DNA of 16,786 nucleotides from NCBI GenBank assembly GCA_030596265.1, contig JAUVKM010000015.1, positions 1 through 16,786 of the forward strand. The letters run 5' to 3'. The notes under the pieces are model-generated. The model was given only the letters and a program-made list of their open reading frames with translations, was not told the origin of the DNA and did not search any database. A program made the position numbers and the translations under genes. This DNA is from Candidatus Cloacimonadota bacterium (GTDB lineage: Bacteria; Cloacimonadota; Cloacimonadia; Cloacimonadales; TCS61). This document shows, in pieces, positions 8,046 to 15,910 of the stretch (positions within the stretch are counted from its first letter, which is position 1; every line of letters starts with the position of its first letter).

Positions 8046-8594
8046 ATGGATTATAATCCAAGTCTAGAAACTAAACGGCTGATCTTGAGAAAGATTTCCG
8101 AAGCAGATAAAATTGACTTATTTGAACTACTTACAAATTCTCAGATTGATAAGAAAATGGTTTGGAATCATTTAGATGATATGAACGAAATTACTGAGTA
8201 TTTAAATGAAATTATAGGTTCCTACCATAATAAGCAACCGAGTTGCTTTGGAATTGAACTCAAGGAAAGCGGTAAGTTGATTGGTATTATAAATCTGTTT
8301 AACTACGATGATGAATTTAAATGTGTTGAAGTTCATTATATGCTGCTTCCAAGTCATCACAGGCAAGGAATAATGACGGAAACTTTACTTAAGGTAATTG
8401 CCTTCATTTTCAACGAAACCGATATCAATAGAATTGAAGCTTTCTGCTTGAAAATGAATAGAGCAGCGGGCAAGGTTCTGGATAATGCAGGTATGCACTT
8501 AGAGGGCGTGTTGCGGGAAAAGATTTTTATTAATGATGAATTTATAGATTTGAAATTGTATTCCATTCTAAAAAGTGATATTCAATACGGTTAG
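8046..8594 (+). CDS. GNAT acetyltransferase, RimJ/RimL type
   Basis: A 182-residue acetyl-CoA-dependent N-acetyltransferase. The N terminus ETKRLILRKISEAD matches the RimJ/RimL opening. The acetyl-CoA loop is HHRQGIMTE at about 104-112, and the C-terminal NRAAGKVLDNAGM and LEGVLRE segment (138-158) is characteristic. Such enzymes acetylate protein N termini or small amines; the substrate cannot be told from sequence. GAGGAG lies 8 bases upstream of ATG 8046. It is a single-gene unit downstream of the tmRNA gene and convergent with the outer-membrane pair. Confidence 0.92.
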   Translation: MDYNPSLETKRLILRKISEADKIDLFELLTNSQIDKKMVWNHLDDMNEITEYLNEIIGSYHNKQPSCFGIELKESGKLIGIINLFNYDDEFKCVEVHYMLLPSHHRQGIMTETLLKVIAFIFNETDINRIEAFCLKMNRAAGKVLDNAGMHLEGVLREKIFINDEFIDLKLYSILKSDIQYG

Positions 8595-8752
8595 AAATTG
8601 GAGATTCCATGTAGCTTTAATAATAGCTCTTAAATATACCGATGTTTGGTGTCTATGATTATATAATATCCTAACAAGCAAAAGTAATTTTAATAGCTTA
8701 ACTGTATGTGCTTTTTCGTTGAGCTTTACCTTACTTAAATCATATTACCTAC

Positions 8753-8798
8753 ACACCTCGTGGGTCATGTCATCGCTCACGCTCAGACCCACTCGTGT
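8753..8798. repeat. GC-rich inverted repeat in the convergent intergenic region
   Basis: GTGGGTC (8760-8766) pairs perfectly with GACCCAC (8786-8792). A second outer helix pairs ACAC (8753-8756) with GTGT (8795-8798) across a small internal loop of CTC and TC. The 19-base apical loop contains CGCTCACGCTC. It stands out as GC-rich in AT-rich surroundings between two convergent genes. It could end transcription from either side, though no clean T-tract follows, or be a remnant of a dispersed repeat. Confidence 0.55.
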
Positions 8799-8866
8799 AA
8801 ACCTATTGCATTTATATGCTTCTATATTAGTGTATGCTTGGTATTAAGTTTAAATCATAAAATTAT

Positions 8867-10840
8867 TTAGATATCAAATGAAATCTGAATAAAATATGCT
8901 AAATCAAAAGACGCTCCAATCGGATGATAAATGTAATTTTCATCGAATAAATTTTGTATAATCAAACTTCCGGTAATTTTTTTATTCAAGAACTTTTTTT
9001 GTATTTTAATGTTTGTAGTTTTAATTGCTTCTAATGATGCCGTGTAAAATATTTCCTGTGAAGAAATATCATATGATTCACCTTCAATCTGATTGTAATT
9101 GCTCCATTCTGTTTTTGAGAAATAATTGAATATCATTCCGATTTCAAGATCATTAAAAAGAGAAAGATTACATTGATATGAAAATTTATTCTGAGGAATT
9201 TTTTCCCAGTTCGAAATGAAAAGATCATCACCTTTTACAGCTTTTTGATATGAGAAGAAAAAATTGTGATTAAAGTTTTGATTAATATTTTGCTTTAATC
9301 TCAAACTGATTCCAATTATCTTTCCATTAATACCTGAAATTACTTCTGTTGGAGAATCAAAGGAAAATGTCTCATCATTAAATGTGTATGATTGCTTTTC
9401 AAGATTTAAATTTTGAAAAGATCTGAATTTTCCATTTAAAGTTATATCAAAATATTTATTGTAATTACTCTTGAAAATCAAATCGTAAGTCAATTTGGAT
9501 TCACTTTGTATAGAATTTTCGAAAATGTAATCAAAGCCATTACTTTCCAACAAATTGTATCCATTTTTTGACCAATATAATAGATTTGGATTTTCTTCCG
9601 GTAAATTACTTATGTAGGAAATCGAAGATAGAATTTTATTATGATTATCAATTGTAAATATTTGGGACAATGAGGTTTTGGGAACATACTTTTTTTTATT
9701 TGTGACAATTTTTAAGCTTGCATCAATTTCAAATTTATCGTTAATAAAATATCTTGAATTGCAATAGAATTTAAATAAGAAAAAATGATCTTTATGGAGT
9801 TGATAATCTGTGTTAAGTTTATCATACTCCGCAACAACACCAATTCTATCAATTATATTTTGTTGTTCCAATTCAAAAGTTGATGTTACGATGTGCAAAT
9901 TCCAATCAAAATCGAAATCGTAAATATTTGGATATTTCTTTAATTGATTAAATGAATATTGAATAGAGGATTTTAATTTTCGCTTTGAGCCAATTATTGT
10001 TTCATTTTTGTATCCAATATTAGAAAATGTACTATAAGTTGGAATCTCTCTTCCCAAACTTTCAAGAAAAAAGGGATATTTATCAGAATAAGAAAAATGC
10101 GCATTTAATTCATGCTGGATAGTTTCTGCTCTTTTTATTATCGTTAATGATGGAGAAATTCTTTTTATCCCTGCCCATGTTTCACCATCAGTAATTGAAT
10201 ATTCATTTCTTTTTCTGAGTTTAGAATCAGAAAAGCAATGAGAATGTCCGATAAATGAAGTTATAATTTGAAAGTCTTTTACATTGAATTTATTTCGAAT
10301 GGACAAAATTGGACCTGTTTTATCAACATTTGGAGAAGAATGGTTTTCGACAGTATTGTATGGACCACCATCACCTGTCTCGCTGCCGATAACAGCATAA
10401 CCTGAATATTTATTTTTACTTTCGACACTTCTATCAGTATGAAAATGAATCATCCCACTTTCTACAAATTCCGAATTAAATAATCCCGGAACATTAAATA
10501 TTTCTACATACAAAATATCAAAAAGTGTTATTGGGAGCATATTCAAATTGTTTACATCAAATAGATTCCTGTAATATCGAACATCATCGATCTTGATTAT
10601 CCAATTTTGATTTTGATACGAAGATAATCCGTTTATACTTGCTTTCCAGGTAAATCCTTCATGAGATATAACTCTGCTGTCATCAATTAAAAGTAAGACT
10701 TCTGAAATTCTGACAATCCCGGAATTTTCTATATCATTCTTTGTAATAATCTGAGAAAAAACGATATCCGAATTAATCAAGCCGGAAATTGAAACCATCC
10801 AATAAGAAAAGAGGAATAAAAAAAAGTGTTTGATAATCAT
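8867..10840 (-). CDS. TonB-dependent-receptor-like outer-membrane protein
   Basis: A 657-residue protein with a signal peptide (about residues 1-30) and a plug-like domain at about 32-140: ITKNDIENSGIVRISEVLLL, then WIIKIDDVRYYR, NLNMLPITLFDILYVEI and a GMIHFHT end. This follows the usual plug order (SEVL, V-I-D-G, LP-x-x-x-ID-x-IEVI). The remaining ~500 residues are alternating aromatic/polar strands ending in FIQISFDI, as expected for an outer-membrane barrel. I cannot identify a clear TonB box, carboxypeptidase-like N-terminal domain or substrate. Its ATG overlaps the TGA of the upstream small barrel gene (ATGA, 10837-10840), so the two are translationally coupled and probably work together. 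It is strongly divergent from classical receptors in motif strength. Confidence 0.7.
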   Translation of the reverse strand: MIIKHFFLFLFSYWMVSISGLINSDIVFSQIITKNDIENSGIVRISEVLLLIDDSRVISHEGFTWKASINGLSSYQNQNWIIKIDDVRYYRNLFDVNNLNMLPITLFDILYVEIFNVPGLFNSEFVESGMIHFHTDRSVESKNKYSGYAVIGSETGDGGPYNTVENHSSPNVDKTGPILSIRNKFNVKDFQIITSFIGHSHCFSDSKLRKRNEYSITDGETWAGIKRISPSLTIIKRAETIQHELNAHFSYSDKYPFFLESLGREIPTYSTFSNIGYKNETIIGSKRKLKSSIQYSFNQLKKYPNIYDFDFDWNLHIVTSTFELEQQNIIDRIGVVAEYDKLNTDYQLHKDHFFLFKFYCNSRYFINDKFEIDASLKIVTNKKKYVPKTSLSQIFTIDNHNKILSSISYISNLPEENPNLLYWSKNGYNLLESNGFDYIFENSIQSESKLTYDLIFKSNYNKYFDITLNGKFRSFQNLNLEKQSYTFNDETFSFDSPTEVISGINGKIIGISLRLKQNINQNFNHNFFFSYQKAVKGDDLFISNWEKIPQNKFSYQCNLSLFNDLEIGMIFNYFSKTEWSNYNQIEGESYDISSQEIFYTASLEAIKTTNIKIQKKFLNKKITGSLIIQNLFDENYIYHPIGASFDLAYFIQISFDI

Positions 10841-11430
10841 TGAAGAAACCTTTTGATGAAAGCAGGAGTATTAATTGAATAGCTAATTCCTATAAAATAA
10901 AATGAGTGATGAATTTTATGAAAAGTGTACATTGTTGAATATTTTATTCCAGCGATAAATTTATAATTTCCAAGAAAATTGTATTTTACTTGAGAATTAA
11001 CATTTAATGAAATTTCACTTTCTGAAGAATTTTCTGAAGTGTAAATTATTTTCATTATATGATTAACAAAAGAAACAGAATTATACAACTCCACTTTTTT
11101 GAATATCGGAATGCTTTTACCCCAACCGAGAGAGATTGAAATATCTTCCAAATCTTTAGCTTTATTCTTTTTTGCTTTGTATTCTGTATATTGAAATCCG
11201 AGTTCAAAAGAACCATAATAGTATGGAACTATTGCAAATGAATTAATCGAAATACCTTTATCCCAATATTCATGATATCTGTTTTCGGTAACTTCAGAAC
11301 CAGCTTCAAATCCAAATTCTATTGTTGAGAATACTTCATTCGTTTTTGCAAAAAGTAAAACGGAACAGAAACTGAAAATATAAAAAAGCATAAAAGTCTT
11401 ATTCAAAATCATCCTCACTTCAACATTCAT
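10837..11430 (-). CDS. Small outer-membrane beta-barrel protein (unknown function)
   Basis: A 197-residue exported protein. After a hydrophobic signal peptide (NKTFMLFYIFSFCSVLLFA) the chain alternates polar and aromatic residues in short strands (FAIVPYYYGSFELGFQY, KVELYNSVSF, YFIGISYSI), typical of an 8- to 10-stranded barrel. No family is recognised. It is the first gene of a two-gene unit with the receptor-like protein. The start is uncertain: ATG 11430 has no good Shine-Dalgarno sequence, and ATG 11412 gives a cleaner signal peptide but its GTGAGG is directly adjacent. Confidence 0.6.
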   Translation of the reverse strand: MNVEVRMILNKTFMLFYIFSFCSVLLFAKTNEVFSTIEFGFEAGSEVTENRYHEYWDKGISINSFAIVPYYYGSFELGFQYTEYKAKKNKAKDLEDISISLGWGKSIPIFKKVELYNSVSFVNHIMKIIYTSENSSESEISLNVNSQVKYNFLGNYKFIAGIKYSTMYTFHKIHHSFYFIGISYSINTPAFIKRFLQ

Positions 11431-11442
11431 ACATACTTTTTT

Positions 11443-11568
11443 TTAAAATGTTAAATCTTTGGTTGTTGGATCTCGAGAGTAGTAGTAAAATTTTTCATCA
11501 GTTTTTCTTAGCTCCTTTCTATATTTGTACAAATCACTTATAAAACACAAAAATATATTCTTAAAAAA
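11443..11568 (-). pseudogene. Possible 3' remnant of a protein-coding gene
   Basis: A 41-codon stop-to-stop frame ends at TAA 11443-11445, 12 bases before the barrel gene start. Its product looks protein-like (it contains SDLYKYRKELRKTDEKF and ends SRDPTTKDLTF), but it has no ATG and no ribosome-binding site, and an in-frame TAG at 11569-11571 precedes it. It could be the tail of a decayed gene or chance; AT-rich DNA readily gives K, Y and F. Confidence 0.25.
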
Positions 11569-11584
11569 CTAGAAGAGGAAAAAT

Positions 11585-11665
11585 ATGTCAAATCTTTTTA
11601 ATGCTTAGTAATTCAACTATGAAGCCGGACTAACCACCAAAGAGTTCGGTTAAAACTTCGCTCGG
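11585..11665. other. Non-genic stretch 11431-11814: GC-richer island with broken coding-like pieces
   Basis: This 384-base gap between divergent genes has no intact gene. On the plus strand a Shine-Dalgarno-like AGAGGA precedes ATG 11585, giving MSNLFNA then two stops, with FNYEAGLTTKEFG continuing in the same frame. On the minus strand 11630-11665 reads PSEVLTELFGG and a stop. The segment near 11621-11665 is less AT-rich than its surroundings. A TTGACA on the minus strand (complement of 11586-11591) could drive the barrel pair. A TTGACG at 11736 is the best -35 candidate for the 11815 gene. I read the island as debris of an older insertion. Confidence 0.3.
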
Positions 11666-11814
11666 GTAGACAAATTATAAAATCAAAACAAATATAAATA
11701 ATACTTTTACTACACAATCAAATATATAATTATCCTTGACGAATACGAACTTGAGACTTTTAGGATTCTCAGTGAGATGGCATTGTTGTTTAGAGTAGAG
11801 TAGTTGGAGTTTTT

Positions 11815-13434
11815 ATGAGAAAAGATGACTTATTTGTTCCTGATTGGATAGCTTTTCATAAAGAAGAAATTTTTAATTCAAAATGGATAACAGTATATGA
11901 AAAAGAAGTAAGTGAGAATATAGAAGAAAAAAGTATATATTGTGCTCTAATTAAGAAAGATTTAGTTAATGAGAAATTAGAATCATCAGGATGGGATTTG
12001 ACCAAACCAGGATATCCAGCTTCAGAGACTGAATATTATGAGAATGAAAAAAGAATTTACGGATATGAGAGTTATGCACATGGAGCTGATATTCAACCAT
12101 TCATCTTTATGAGAGATATAAGAGAAGAAAATCTTTACTATCCTGAACTTTGTGAGGAATTCAGGTTAAGGTTTAATCTATATCAAGCTGACGATAAAAA
12201 TTACTACAGATATGATGAATACGGACAAAAAGATTGTGTTGCTAAATATTCTACTAATAAGATACAAATCAAATATAAGTATTTATGGGAATTTATCGGT
12301 GTTAAGCAAGTTTGTTTTGTAATTTTTTCAGAAGTATTAAGATTTTATTCAGAAAACTATGGGCTTACCAATGAAAACTATGATTTAATTGAAAAAGGAA
12401 ATACATATATTATTGATCGATATCTTCCTATTTACAGTGGTGATATTAGAAATGTTGTTTTCAGAGGAAAAAGCTATTTATTCCCAATTGACCAGGATAA
12501 CATTCCCACATTATTCGAAGCACCTAAATACATTACTTTTTTGATTGATAGAGACAAAATGGATAAAGATATTGAATTTACTTGTGACCCAAAAAAGTTA
12601 GCTAATTATTTTGGGGCTAATCCAAATGCTCCACATTATTTAACTCCTGTTTTTTTCTCAAAAGATGTATTGAAGAAATACTATGATGACCATGATAAAT
12701 TTAAAATAGATGATAGTATTATTAGATGTGATTATTGGCATTTAAAAATGGATAACGATTGTAGGAATTATGTTAATGTATTTCTTGGAGATTTAGGAAC
12801 ATGCCTCCCATACCACGAACAACAATATTGGAAAAGCTATAATATCTATTTAGAAAATGGAAAAATAAGTCCGACAAGATTTAAAAGGTCGTTTTTAGGT
12901 GAATTTACTGATAGTAATAATCCTGCTGTATTATTAAGACAAAAAACTGAAAGGCTATTAATTAAATGGGAAAAAGAAAGTAACTGGAATCTTATACTAC
13001 CATTAGAAAAAAAAGATAAATATAATTTTACAGGATTAAGAATTCCATTAAATGAAAATCAAAAGGAGTTTGATGAAATAATTTCCTTAACAGCTAAGAT
13101 ATTTGTTGATTCTTTAAATTTAAAAGGATTAAAAAAGAATATCTCAGAAGATAAATTATCTACTATTGATGAGAAACATTTAGGACAATCCATGTTTTTA
13201 TTTGAAACATATCTTCAAGAACAATCCTTCGATTTAACTGAAGAATTCTGTAAGCTCTTAAGAGATATACAATTGATAAGATCCACTGGAATAGCTCATC
13301 GAAAAGGATCCAGATACGAGAAAGCTATAAAGAGAGTAGGGATAGATGAAAGTAATTTCATAAATTCTATTTCATTAATATTCAATAAATTAATTTATTA
13401 CTTAGATGAATTATCGAAACATTTTCAACTCTAA
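11815..13434 (+). CDS. Uncharacterised protein with a C-terminal HEPN-like RX5H motif
   Basis: A 539-residue soluble protein with no signal peptide or membrane segment. I do not recognise a named family. Visible features: an N-terminal DWIAFHKEEIFNSKW region, a basic segment around 150-180 (KIQIKYKYLWEFIGVKQ), a well-formed LPYHEQQYWKSYNI block at 331-344, and PLNENQKEFDEIISLTAKI at 411-429. The C-terminal ~110 residues are helical and contain R489-x5-H495 (LIRSTGIAHRKG), the spacing used by HEPN RNases as catalytic residues. It could be a HEPN ribonuclease with a large sensor domain, possibly in defence, but this is inference. It is a lone gene; GGAG lies 7 bases before ATG 11815. It is very AT-rich. 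Confidence 0.6.
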   Translation: MRKDDLFVPDWIAFHKEEIFNSKWITVYEKEVSENIEEKSIYCALIKKDLVNEKLESSGWDLTKPGYPASETEYYENEKRIYGYESYAHGADIQPFIFMRDIREENLYYPELCEEFRLRFNLYQADDKNYYRYDEYGQKDCVAKYSTNKIQIKYKYLWEFIGVKQVCFVIFSEVLRFYSENYGLTNENYDLIEKGNTYIIDRYLPIYSGDIRNVVFRGKSYLFPIDQDNIPTLFEAPKYITFLIDRDKMDKDIEFTCDPKKLANYFGANPNAPHYLTPVFFSKDVLKKYYDDHDKFKIDDSIIRCDYWHLKMDNDCRNYVNVFLGDLGTCLPYHEQQYWKSYNIYLENGKISPTRFKRSFLGEFTDSNNPAVLLRQKTERLLIKWEKESNWNLILPLEKKDKYNFTGLRIPLNENQKEFDEIISLTAKIFVDSLNLKGLKKNISEDKLSTIDEKHLGQSMFLFETYLQEQSFDLTEEFCKLLRDIQLIRSTGIAHRKGSRYEKAIKRVGIDESNFINSISLIFNKLIYYLDELSKHFQL

Positions 13435-13447
13435 ATTATAATTTAGA
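13430..13447. repeat. Perfect 18-base palindrome across the stop codon of the HEPN-like gene
   Basis: TCTAAATTATAATTTAGA is a perfect dyad that includes the TAA at 13432-13434. It could form a weak hairpin at the end of the transcript or bind a dimeric protein. Almost pure AT, so chance is possible. Confidence 0.4.
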
Positions 13448-13613
13448 ATTAATTTAAGCAATCTTCGTTTTATAATAAGTTTTTAATACGTTTATTCTTC
13501 AATTCACTCAAATCAACTTTTCATTCGTTTTTCACAGTGCAGTCTTGAGTGTCACTTTTTACAAACCAATATTATTACAATAATAAATTATTCACATAAA
13601 AATCATCTTCATC

Positions 13614-13641
13614 TTGACATAATAAACATATCTAATCATTT
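13614..13641 (+). promoter_or_regulatory. Candidate promoter of selD
   Basis: TTGACA at 13614-13619 lies 45 bases before the selD ATG. The -10 is unclear: TCATTT (13636-13641) is at 16-base spacing, while the better-looking TCTAAT (13631-13636) is too close. Confidence 0.3.
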
Positions 13642-13663
13642 GAACCTAATTATTGGAGAATAG

Positions 13664-14716
13664 ATGAACAAAAAAGAAGATATAATTAAATTAACTAAAT
13701 ATGTTAAGGCGGCTGGCTGAGCTGGTAAGGTGAGTCCGGCGGACTTAGATATTATATTAAACGGGTTAAATTTCCCAACTTCAGATAGAACTTTAGTTGA
13801 TAGATCCGACAATGATGATTCGGGTGTTTATAAGATCACGGATGATATTGCCATAGTGCAAACTGTTGATTTTATCACACCTGTTGTTGATGATCCATAC
13901 ATATATGGACAGATAGCAGCAGCTAATAGTCTGAGCGATATCTACGCAATGGGAGCTAAGGTTGATACAGCCCTTAATATTGTTGCTTATGATAATTGTC
14001 ACTTAACTAAAGAAATATTACATGAAATTCTGCGTGGTGGAATAGATAAGGTGAGAGAAGCAGGTGGTGTTGTTCTCGGTGGACACACTATCGAAGATAT
14101 CGAGATGAAATATGGACTTTCCGTAACGGGCACTGTTCACCCTGATAAAATATTAAGAAATAATACAATAAAACCAGGCGATAAAATAATCCTTACAAAA
14201 CCTTTGGGAATGGGAGTTATAACAACTTCGATCAAAGCAGACGAAGCTCCTCAAAGTGCTATAGATAAAGCTGTTTTTCATATGAGCTACTTGAATAAGA
14301 CAGCATCAGAATTGGCAGTTGAAATCGGCGTAAATGCCATAACTGATGTAACCGGTTTTGGACTTCTGGGACATCTATTTGAAATGATAAATAAAGATAC
14401 ATCTGTGGAACTTGATTTTAATTCTGTTCCCTTTATTGAAGAAGCTTTTGAGTTAGCTGAAATCGGTTTATTCCCCGGTGGTTCTTTCCGTAATGAGCGA
14501 TATTATAAGCCACATATTAAACGCATTAATGATTCTATTGCTGAACATAAATTAATGCTGATGTATGATGCTCAAACCTCCGGTGGTCTGTTAATTTCTG
14601 TTCCAAAAGAAAGAGCGAATTTACTCTTGGATAAATTAAGATCAGCTGGAATTGAATGGGTCGCTATTATTGCTGAAGTTAATGATTCTCCGAAAAATAA
14701 TATAGTAGTAGGTTAG
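13664..14716 (+). CDS. selD: Selenophosphate synthetase, itself a selenoprotein (UGA = Sec19)
   Basis: SelD makes selenophosphate from selenide and ATP, the selenium donor for selenocysteine and selenouridine. The gene starts at ATG 13664 (GGAG 5 bases upstream) and codon 19 (13718-13720) is UGA. Around it the protein reads LTKYVKAAG-Sec-AGKVSP, matching the family's catalytic block in which E. coli has Cys17 and Lys20; here these are Sec19 and Lys22. Reading through gives 350 residues, the normal length. Later motifs are also typical: DDSGVY near 51-56, QTVDFITPVVDDPY, GQIAAANSLSDIYAMG, VLGGHTIED and DVTGFGLLGH. A start at GTG 13730 would remove the active-site residue and is rejected. The organism must therefore carry selA, selB and selC elsewhere. 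No other selenium gene lies in this window. Confidence 0.95.
13718..13747 (+). promoter_or_regulatory. Bacterial SECIS element with recoded UGA in selD
   Basis: Ten bases after the UGA, TGAGTCC (13731-13737) pairs with GGACTTA (13741-13747), seven pairs including one G-U, around a GGC loop. The loop begins with G and lies 17 bases after the UGA, within the usual range for bacterial SECIS hairpins bound by SelB. The fold is read by eye. Confidence 0.75.
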
Positions 14717-14761
14717 AACTTTTTTTAAGAAATAATACCATAAAGACATCAATTCTCTTTT

Positions 14762-14777
14762 TTAACTTGACAGTTAA
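14762..14777. promoter_or_regulatory. Operator 1, TTAACT-N4-AGTTAA, over the -35 of the repressor promoter
   Basis: A perfect 6+6 dyad with spacer TGAC. It contains the whole TTGACA at 14767-14772, so bound repressor would block RNA polymerase. An identical half-site pair with the same 4-base spacing follows at 14793-14808. Confidence 0.72.
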
Positions 14778-14795
14778 TTTATAATATTTTACTTA
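14767..14795 (+). promoter_or_regulatory. Promoter of the XRE/S24 repressor
   Basis: TTGACA (14767-14772), 17 bases, then TACTTA (14790-14795). A perfect TATAAT at 14780-14785 is an alternative -10, but its -35 would be poor. In either case the two dyads flank or overlap the promoter. Confidence 0.4.
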
Positions 14796-14808
14796 ACTAT
14801 GTAGTTAA
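14793..14808. promoter_or_regulatory. Operator 2, TTAACT-N4-AGTTAA, near the transcription start
   Basis: The dyad TTAACTATGTAGTTAA extends to seven paired bases per arm. Its centre is 31 bases from that of operator 1, about three helical turns, so two repressor dimers could bind the same face and cooperate. It lies 20 bases before the repressor ATG. Confidence 0.72.
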
Positions 14809-14827
14809 ATAGAAATTGGAGGACGAT

Positions 14828-15475
14828 ATGCTATTTGGAAAAAGAATGAAAGAAGTTCTGCAAAAACTTGAACTTACACAAGTTGGTCTGGCTGAGAAGA
14901 TCGGCATTTCTAATGTTGTGATAAACCGGTATATAAAAGGTAAAACCAGCCCTAATTACGACTTTTTAAATAAACTTGCTACAACTTTTAATATAAATAT
15001 TACTTGGCTAATCACTGGTGAAGGTCCCATGTTCCCCACTCGGAATATCAAAACTGTAGGAAATCGAGAGTATTTTTATTTACCAATACTCGATGGCGTA
15101 AGCTGCGGCTCTCCTCAAGAAATAGATTCAGCAGAACCTCTCGATCATATTATGATGGATACAGCCTCACTCTCGGGAGATTTCAATTCCTACTTTGCTT
15201 TTTATGCCAGCGGAGATAGTATGGAGCCTTATATTTCAAATGGTGATGTTGTAATCGTGAAGCAATGTGATAACTGGGTTGCCGCTGATGAAAGAATTTG
15301 TGTTATTCGTGTGGAGGGAGAAGTAACGCTTAAAAAGGTCAAATCTTTTGCAGAAGGTAGAGAGATATTACTTCAGCCGTATAATAAAGATTATGCGCCA
15401 ATCCTGCTTGATAGATACACTTTAAAGGATTCTCTACTTATTGGAATTGCTGTTATGTCCGTTAGAAATTTGTAA
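14828..15475 (+). CDS. XRE-family transcriptional repressor with S24 (LexA/CI-type) self-cleavage domain
   Basis: A 215-residue cytoplasmic repressor. Residues about 3-62 are an XRE helix-turn-helix (LTQVGLAEKIGISNVVINRYIKG) ending in the common WLITGEG. The C-terminal S24 domain has a cleavage-site-like GVSCGSP (Cys93-Gly94, the Cys-Gly type also seen in UmuD), catalytic S131 (ASGDSMEP) and K169 (EVTLKKVK), 38 residues apart as in this family. It is probably inactivated by RecA-stimulated self-cleavage on DNA damage; this is known for the family, not shown here. Start ATG 14828 follows GGAGG at 5 bases; the in-frame TTG 14816 overlaps that signal and is less likely. Twin operators in its promoter suggest autoregulation. 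No phage genes are adjacent. The HTH is not LexA's winged helix. Confidence 0.9.
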   Translation: MLFGKRMKEVLQKLELTQVGLAEKIGISNVVINRYIKGKTSPNYDFLNKLATTFNINITWLITGEGPMFPTRNIKTVGNREYFYLPILDGVSCGSPQEIDSAEPLDHIMMDTASLSGDFNSYFAFYASGDSMEPYISNGDVVIVKQCDNWVAADERICVIRVEGEVTLKKVKSFAEGREILLQPYNKDYAPILLDRYTLKDSLLIGIAVMSVRNL

Positions 15476-15850
15476 AATTCTTAATTTTTCAAGCAAAATC
15501 CAACCAACAAGCGAACCAAAAATATAATAGATGAAATCACTAGGAACAAACGTTGTTCCAAAGATTGTTCTTCCAATAAATGTACTTCTTATTATTTCCA
15601 AAAATACTGGATGCCACAGTTGTAAAGATTCGAGAATACATGTAATAACAAACACACTAAATGCTATCTTCCAAGGTTTGCTTTTGATAAGAATAAGGGA
15701 TATTATGAGACACCAAAAAACTTCATACAGAAGTCCACCAAGCGAGTTATTAACCCATTTTGCTGCGGGACCTGCATAAAATTTACTGGCAAATCCCAAT
15801 AATGTTATCAGTAAAATTGTTAATGATGTAATTATTCTAAATTTTTTCAT
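15434..15850 (-). CDS. DUF2809-like membrane protein
   Basis: A 138-residue integral membrane protein of unknown function. About four hydrophobic segments are visible (about 7-24, 42-57, 61-80, 105-123). Features I associate with DUF2809 are present: AGPAAKWVNNSLGGLLYEVF near the first loop, then ESLQLWHP and RSTFIGRTIFGTTFVPSDFIYYIFG. It is convergent with the repressor gene and the two overlap by 42 bases at their 3' ends, so their expression may interfere. No clear ribosome-binding site precedes ATG 15850. Confidence 0.7.
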   Translation of the reverse strand: MKKFRIITSLTILLITLLGFASKFYAGPAAKWVNNSLGGLLYEVFWCLIISLILIKSKPWKIAFSVFVITCILESLQLWHPVFLEIIRSTFIGRTIFGTTFVPSDFIYYIFGSLVGWILLEKLRILQISNGHNSNSNK

Positions 15851-15910
15851 ATCACAAATATATACTAATCTTAAAATTAAATAATTGGAAAATTTAAAAA
15901 ATTTGTATTA

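Noticed and set aside
7569..8594. Genomic island integrated at the 3' end of ssrA
   Set aside because: No integrase, no duplicated tmRNA 3' end and no phage genes are visible downstream.
13730..14716. selD starting at GTG 13730
   Set aside because: It has no Shine-Dalgarno sequence and loses Sec19 and Lys22. ATG 13664 has GGAG and restores the conserved N terminus through the UGA.
14828..15475. Naming the repressor LexA
   Set aside because: The DNA-binding part is an XRE helix-turn-helix ending in WLITGEG, not the LexA winged helix; only the S24 half is shared.
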